This document shows, piece after piece, positions 59,843 through 64,000 of a DNA stretch of 64,000 nucleotides (positions are counted from its first letter, which is position 1; every line of letters starts with the position of its first letter). A model generated the notes under the pieces. The model was not told where the DNA came from. It searched no databases and was given only the letters and a program-made list of their open reading frames with translations. The stretch lies in contig JASFYH010000001.1 of assembly GCA_030055595.1 (NCBI GenBank), positions 124,001 through 188,000 on the forward strand, given 5' to 3'. The position numbers were made by a program, and so were the translations under genes. The stretch comes from Archaeoglobales archaeon (lineage in GTDB: Archaea; Halobacteriota; Archaeoglobi; Archaeoglobales; Archaeoglobaceae).

Positions 59843-61141
59843 ATGGCTGAAGAAGTTAAAGAAATTCCAAAATCCGAATGGGCTTTGCAAAGGTATCTAT
59901 ATACTCGAGACATCTCGAGCGCTCCTGTAATCAACTTGCTTTTAAAGCAAGTCGATGTCATTTATCAGCCAAGAGACGAGAAAGAAGTAATAGAAGTTTT
60001 AAGGATCGCTGAAAAGGAGGGGGCAACTGTAGTCCCGAGGGGAGCGGGAACATCGGGTTATGGTGGTGTTTTACCTCCTAAGGATATAGCCCTATTCCGT
60101 CTCTCCAAGAGAAAGACAATAATGATTGATTTCACAAGGATGGACAATTTTGAAATTGATGAAGAGAAACAGATCGTTGCATGCTCTCCGGGAGCGGTTT
60201 GGTGGGATATTGAGAAGGAGTTGAACAAGAAAGATCTTACGCTTAGAGTTTATCCGACAAGCGCTCCTTCTTCAACTGTTGCTGGATGGATCGCTCAAAA
60301 CGGTTATGGGGTTGGAAGCCTCAAATATGGCGGGATAGCTGACAACGTCGAAAAGATCAGAGTTGTCGACTTCAATGGAGTTAGGGAGATTGAAGGAAAA
60401 GATCTGAAGTATTATGTGGGGATGGAAGGCATAACTGGACTAATAACGAAGGCATGGGTAAAAGTTAAAGAAATGGAGGACATGAAATACTACGGATTCC
60501 ATGTTTCTGCAAAGGAAGCAAACAAGATCGTTTTTGCTGGCGAGCATTATGCAGGTCTTTTCCTCGACGCAGGCTACGTTAAGCTGAAAAACGAGGCTTT
60601 TGGCACAGAAATGCCAGAAAAGGATGTTTTGATGATAGCAACGACAGAAAAGCTTGACGGAGACGAAAGCCTTGGTGAAGAGATCTGGGAAAAGAGATTC
60701 TACCCTATGAGGGTTAGAAGACTTGGTCCTGGATTGGTTGCTGCTGAGAACGTCCTGCCAGCAGAATCGATTCCCGCTTATCTCAACAGGCTTAACAAGA
60801 TGATAAAGAAACCACATGGTAGTGAAATCTGGTATTCAAAAGGTAAGAAAGGGGCGGTGCTGACATTCATACCCTCCGACGAGAGAAAGTTCATTGGCTA
60901 CACAATGACTTGGCTAAACAGCATCCGAGCTCTGAAGACTGCGAAAAGAATGCGTGGTGTTCCTTATTCCACGGGCTTTTATCTTAGTTCTGAGGCAAAG
61001 TTGCTCTTGGGCAGTGATTATGCGGAGCTGAGAGAATTTAAGAGACAAGTTGATCCGAAGAATCAGCTCAATCCCGGAAAGGTGTTCCCCACGGGAGCTC
61101 TCCCGCTTGCTATGAGAATTGCTCAGAAGGTGATCCCATGA
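59843..61141 (+). CDS. FAD-linked oxidase, GlcD/D-lactate dehydrogenase-like
   Basis: A 432-residue flavoprotein of the vanillyl-alcohol oxidase superfamily. VVPRGAGTSGYGGVLPP near residue 55 and GVGSLKYGGIADNVEKIRVVD hold FAD; the C-terminus KRQVDPKNQLNPGKVFP is the usual ending. Relatives oxidise glycolate or D-lactate, and in archaea are paired with HdrD-like proteins. It overlaps the next gene by four bases, forming such a GlcD-HdrD pair. GAGGTGG six bases before the ATG is the ribosome-binding site. Substrate unknown. Confidence 0.85.
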   Translation: MAEEVKEIPKSEWALQRYLYTRDISSAPVINLLLKQVDVIYQPRDEKEVIEVLRIAEKEGATVVPRGAGTSGYGGVLPPKDIALFRLSKRKTIMIDFTRMDNFEIDEEKQIVACSPGAVWWDIEKELNKKDLTLRVYPTSAPSSTVAGWIAQNGYGVGSLKYGGIADNVEKIRVVDFNGVREIEGKDLKYYVGMEGITGLITKAWVKVKEMEDMKYYGFHVSAKEANKIVFAGEHYAGLFLDAGYVKLKNEAFGTEMPEKDVLMIATTEKLDGDESLGEEIWEKRFYPMRVRRLGPGLVAAENVLPAESIPAYLNRLNKMIKKPHGSEIWYSKGKKGAVLTFIPSDERKFIGYTMTWLNSIRALKTAKRMRGVPYSTGFYLSSEAKLLLGSDYAELREFKRQVDPKNQLNPGKVFPTGALPLAMRIAQKVIP

Positions 61142-62304
61142 AGCTCGAAAAAGAGTTAAACGATATGGTAACAGCTTGTGCACAGTGCTTCTACTGCAGA
61201 GTTTGTCCAGCTTTTCAAACATTGAAGTGGGAGAGCGTTTCGCCAAGAGGAAGAGTTTACATGCTAAAGGGACTGCTAAAGAAGAAGATCAAGCTCGAAC
61301 CTCAGCTTGTAGAGGACTTCTACAAGTGCACCACCTGCGGGGCATGCGAGGAGCAATGTCAAACTGCGCTAAAGCTTGTAGAGCTCTGGGAAGCGGCAAG
61401 GCACGAGTTTGTTAAAGAGGGGCTCGCACCACTTGCGGTTCACAAAAAGCTTAGAGAACTTGCACAGAAAACTGACAACCCCTACGGAGAGCCAAAAGAA
61501 AAGAGAGAGGAGTGGATTAAGGGCTACAAGTATGAAGACAAGGCAGAAATCATGTATTTTGCGGGATGCACAGGAAGCTTCAGAGCGGTTGAGCTTGCAA
61601 AGAACACTGTTGACTTATTCAATAAAGCGGGGCTTAAATTTGCATATGCGGGCAAGGATGAGTATTGCTGTGGATCGCCATTCCTCAGGACTGGGCAAAG
61701 AGATTTGGCTTACGAGTTATTCAAAAAGAACTATAATGAGTGGAAGAAGAGAGGTGTGAAGACAATCGTTTCGAGCTGTGCGGGATGCTATAGAACAATA
61801 CTAATAGATTATCCAAAGATCGCAAAGGAGCTTGGCTTGGAGTGGAATTTCGAAGTTATGCACACATCACAGCTTGTGAACAAGCTAATAAAAGAGGGAA
61901 AGATTACTCCGCAGAAGCTGACAGCAAAGGTGACATATCACGATCCATGCCACCTTGGAAGGCATACGAAAGTTTATGAGGAGCCAAGAGAAGTGATAAA
62001 GGCAATAGGTGCAGAATTGGTTGAAATGGAGAGGAATAGAGGAGAATCGTTCTGCTGTGGTTCTGGTGGAGGAGTAAAGTCGCAGTTCAAGGATCTTGCG
62101 GGAGCCATCGGCAAAAACAGGATTGAGGAGGCAAAGGAAACCGGAGCGGAGTATCTTATTTCCTGCTGTCCATTCTGCAAGTATCATCTCAAGCAGATGG
62201 CTGAAGAGCAGGGAATTCCAATAAAGGTGGTAGATCTCGTAGAAGTCGTTAACAACCTTGCAGTCAAAGGCGAATATAAAGGCAATGACATTCGCTGTGC
62301 CTAA
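61138..62304 (+). CDS. HdrD/GlcF-like (Fe-S)-binding protein with two CCG domains
   Basis: A 388-residue electron-transfer protein. Two [4Fe-4S] motifs (CAQCFYCRVCP near 14-24 and CTTCGACEEQCQ near 63-74) precede two CCG domains (DEYCCGSP with SSCAGCYR, and SFCCGSGGG with SCCPFCKYH). With the coupled flavoprotein it makes a GlcD-GlcF or lactate-dehydrogenase/Hdr type enzyme. It could link oxidation of an organic acid to heterodisulfide or to the quinone pool; which is not visible. It differs clearly from the protein at 9136. Confidence 0.85.
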   Translation: MKLEKELNDMVTACAQCFYCRVCPAFQTLKWESVSPRGRVYMLKGLLKKKIKLEPQLVEDFYKCTTCGACEEQCQTALKLVELWEAARHEFVKEGLAPLAVHKKLRELAQKTDNPYGEPKEKREEWIKGYKYEDKAEIMYFAGCTGSFRAVELAKNTVDLFNKAGLKFAYAGKDEYCCGSPFLRTGQRDLAYELFKKNYNEWKKRGVKTIVSSCAGCYRTILIDYPKIAKELGLEWNFEVMHTSQLVNKLIKEGKITPQKLTAKVTYHDPCHLGRHTKVYEEPREVIKAIGAELVEMERNRGESFCCGSGGGVKSQFKDLAGAIGKNRIEEAKETGAEYLISCCPFCKYHLKQMAEEQGIPIKVVDLVEVVNNLAVKGEYKGNDIRCA

Positions 62305-62325
62305 TTTTTATTTTTGGTGATCTAA

Positions 62326-63060
62326 ATGGAGATTGCAGAGCTAAGAAGCAAGGCAAAGGAGCTGAGAGAAATTCTTGGTTTGAAAGGCTATATTGTGGGA
62401 GTTAAAATCTCTCCGAAAAGGCTTGAGGTTAATGCCAAAAGGCTAAAGGGCTACAGATACTGTCAAGCTCTAATGCAGGCAAGAAAGGGCGAGCATGTGC
62501 TTCTTGGAAAAGAAGAAATTGGTTGTGCAGCATCTGCAGACATATTTGGATTTAAAGAGCTTCCAGAAGGTTTTAAGACTGGGGAGCATTCGCTCAAGAT
62601 CGGAATTTCAAAGGAGCCTGAAGTTGGAGCTAAGATCTATGGGGACGTTGAAAAATTCTCCGCGGGGGAAGTTGAGGATCTATACTTGTTCCCGCTTGAA
62701 ACCGCAATAATGGAGCCAGACGTTGTTATTGTTGAAGATCAGCCTGAGAAGCTAATGTGGATCATGCTTGCTTATGTTAACGCAATTAAGGGCGAAAGAG
62801 TTGAGCTCAACACCGCGGTTATGAGAGCAACTTGTTTGGACTGCACCGCAATTCCCTATAAAAGGCAAAAAATAAACCTCAGCTTTGGCTGTTTTGGCTG
62901 TAGGATGGCTACCGACATAGCAGACGACGAAGCTTTGCTCGGATTTCCATTCAAATTCTTTGAAGAGATTGCAGACTACGTGAAGCACTTCTCAAAGAAT
63001 GCAATTCCAAGTGCAAGAGATAAGAAGGCTTATAAGGCACTTAAGGCTAAGGAAGGCTGA
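62326..63060 (+). CDS. DUF169 family protein
   Basis: A 244-residue member of DUF169, a family common in methanogens and other anaerobes. Features: LREILGLKGYIVGVKIS, YCQALMQARKGEHVLLGKEEIGCAASADIFGF (in parts), the central MEPDVVIVEDQPEKLMW, and a cysteine cluster ATCLDCTA plus FGCFGCRMATDI that may hold a metal or cluster. Function unknown. GGTGAT precedes the ATG; six bases separate it from nifB, with which it is probably cotranscribed. Confidence 0.8.
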   Translation: MEIAELRSKAKELREILGLKGYIVGVKISPKRLEVNAKRLKGYRYCQALMQARKGEHVLLGKEEIGCAASADIFGFKELPEGFKTGEHSLKIGISKEPEVGAKIYGDVEKFSAGEVEDLYLFPLETAIMEPDVVIVEDQPEKLMWIMLAYVNAIKGERVELNTAVMRATCLDCTAIPYKRQKINLSFGCFGCRMATDIADDEALLGFPFKFFEEIADYVKHFSKNAIPSARDKKAYKALKAKEG

Positions 63061-63065
63061 GAGAA

Positions 63066-63932
63066 ATGAAAGAAGAGACGTGGGACAAAGTTGGGAGCAA
63101 ATTTGCCCATCTGACCTCTGCCCACCCATGCTACAGCCATGAGGCACATTTCAAGTTTGCAAGAATTCATCTACCCGTGGCGCCGAAATGCAACATTCAG
63201 TGTGGCTACTGCACAAGAAAGATTGACAAATGCGAATATCGCCCGGGAGTTTCTGCGTGTATAGTGAATGCTGAAGAAGCTTTGAAGAGAGTTGAAGAAG
63301 CCCGAAAGAACTACCCGCTTAAGGTTGTAGGAATTGCTGGTCCTGGCGAAGTTCTCGCAAACGAAGAGTCTTTTAAGACTCTCAAGCTCGTTCACGAAAA
63401 ATATCCCGAGCTTATTCTCTGCATAGCAACAAATGGACTTCTTTTGGCTGACAAAATTGAAGATCTTAAGAGCTTGAACGTCAAAACGGTCACGGTGACA
63501 GTCAATGCTCTTGATCCAGAGATCGGGGCAAAGATCTATGAATGGGTTGAATACAATGGTAAAAGGCTCAGTGGTGTTGAAGGGGCAAAGTTTTTGATCG
63601 AGAAACAGCTTGAAGGAATAAAAGCTTCAGCTGAGGCGGGAATGGCTGTGAAGGTTAACACAGTGTTAATTCCCGGGCTTAATGAAGGCGAGATTGAAAA
63701 GATTGCGATTGAGGCTAAGAAAAGAGGAGCTTTTATAATGAATATAATCCCCCTTATTCCGCTCCACAGCTTTAAGGACTGGAGAAAGCCAACTTGCGAA
63801 GAGCTTGAAAAGGCAAGGGAGGTTGCTTCAAAGCATTTAAGAGTTTTTAGACTTTGCAGACAGTGCAGGGCTGACGCATGCGGAATTCCGGGAAAGGAGA
63901 AAGCTGTGGGTAGCACATACTTCCATGGTTAG
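63066..63932 (+). CDS. nifB: Radical SAM protein NifB (Fe-S cofactor precursor synthase)
   Basis: A 288-residue stand-alone NifB. HPCYSHEAHFKFARIHLPVAPKCNIQCGYCTRK (in parts) gives the radical SAM cysteines Cys42, Cys46 and Cys49 and the upstream Cys22; GIAGPGEVLAN and CIATNGLLL follow, and the C-terminal CRQCRADACGIPGKE binds the second cluster. NifB fuses two [4Fe-4S] units with a carbide to make NifB-co. No nitrogenase structural gene is in the window. NifB is present in nearly all methanogens, also non-fixers, so another role is possible. Confidence 0.9.
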   Translation: MKEETWDKVGSKFAHLTSAHPCYSHEAHFKFARIHLPVAPKCNIQCGYCTRKIDKCEYRPGVSACIVNAEEALKRVEEARKNYPLKVVGIAGPGEVLANEESFKTLKLVHEKYPELILCIATNGLLLADKIEDLKSLNVKTVTVTVNALDPEIGAKIYEWVEYNGKRLSGVEGAKFLIEKQLEGIKASAEAGMAVKVNTVLIPGLNEGEIEKIAIEAKKRGAFIMNIIPLIPLHSFKDWRKPTCEELEKAREVASKHLRVFRLCRQCRADACGIPGKEKAVGSTYFHG

Positions 63933-63935
63933 GTT

Positions 63936-63950
63936 ATCTTTTTTATCTTC
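63936..63950 (+). terminator. Oligo-T terminator after nifB
   Basis: A T6 run within ATCTTTTTTATCTTC starts seven bases after the nifB stop, the usual archaeal U-tract signal. The remaining 50 bases to the window edge hold no feature I can support. Confidence 0.35.
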
Positions 63951-64000
63951 TAAACCTCGAATTGCCCGTAGCGAGTATATCTCCCTTCATAAAAAATCGA

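Noticed and set aside
1-64000. tRNA, rRNA, CRISPR or insertion sequences
   Set aside because: No cloverleaf with GTTCRA arm, no repeat-spacer array and no transposase frame was noticed; coding density leaves little room.

Overview
The window reads as chromosomal DNA of a hyperthermophilic archaeon of the Archaeoglobales type that carries the core genes of methane metabolism. Archaeal identity rests on PriS, archaeal ValS, SepF, DUF211, UPF0058, UPF0146, archaeoflavoprotein AfpA and TATA-type promoters. The Archaeoglobus flavour comes from the FprA / iron-sulfur flavoprotein / AfpA trio, a thiolase, HdrD-like Fe-S proteins and enzymes of di-myo-inositol phosphate synthesis, a hyperthermophile solute. 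Known Archaeoglobus isolates lack Mcr, so the best match is an mcr-bearing Archaeoglobi lineage such as those reported from metagenomes (Methanomixophus/Methanoglobus type). That placement is inference; no search was run.

Bases 1-33,100 are mostly housekeeping: the end of tatC, a PHP phosphoesterase, trpB2, an EamA exporter and a prenyl synthase, a BtuF-like binding protein, nadE, two transcription regulators, an FKBP isomerase, an HdrD-like protein, the di-myo-inositol phosphate gene pair, the formylmethanofuran dehydrogenase operon fwdDBAC, a minD cluster ending in a ubiquitin-like modifier, priS, hisC, an actin-like ATPase with a ribbon-helix-helix partner, tatA, zpr1, sepF, a cation exchanger, yhhQ, valS, the oxygen-defence flavoproteins, an Mrp ATPase and a thiolase.

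Bases 33,190-59,800 form a nearly uninterrupted methane block. It holds cfbC, a DUF2115 gene, the complete mcrBDCGA operon, mmp2, cfbEDB, a sulfonate-type ABC transporter (ssuACB) running into cfbEDB, a helix-turn-helix regulator, atwA (component A2), a marker run (mmp3, an apparent mmp6-mmp5 fusion, mmp15, mmp17, mmp7), the complete mtrEDCBAFGH operon and cfbA. All five F430 biosynthesis genes (cfbA-E) are present. The block is followed by a GlcD-like flavoprotein, an HdrD/GlcF-like Fe-S protein, a DUF169 protein and nifB.

Together the genes supply formylmethanofuran chemistry (Fwd), methyl transfer between tetrahydromethanopterin and coenzyme M (Mtr), the methane-forming or methane-activating step (Mcr), its nickel cofactor (Cfb), reductive activation of Mcr (McrC, AtwA, Mmp3/7/17), and possibly uptake of a sulfonate such as coenzyme M. 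Gene content alone does not settle the direction, methanogenesis or methane oxidation. The most notable points are the intact methane pathway in an Archaeoglobus-like setting, the loss of the modified cysteine in the McrA active-site loop, the Mmp6-Mmp5 fusion, the transporter joined to F430 genes, and palindromic or tandem motifs at the mcr and mtr start regions. There is no gene-free stretch above 300 bases, and I found no tRNA, rRNA, CRISPR array or insertion sequence.
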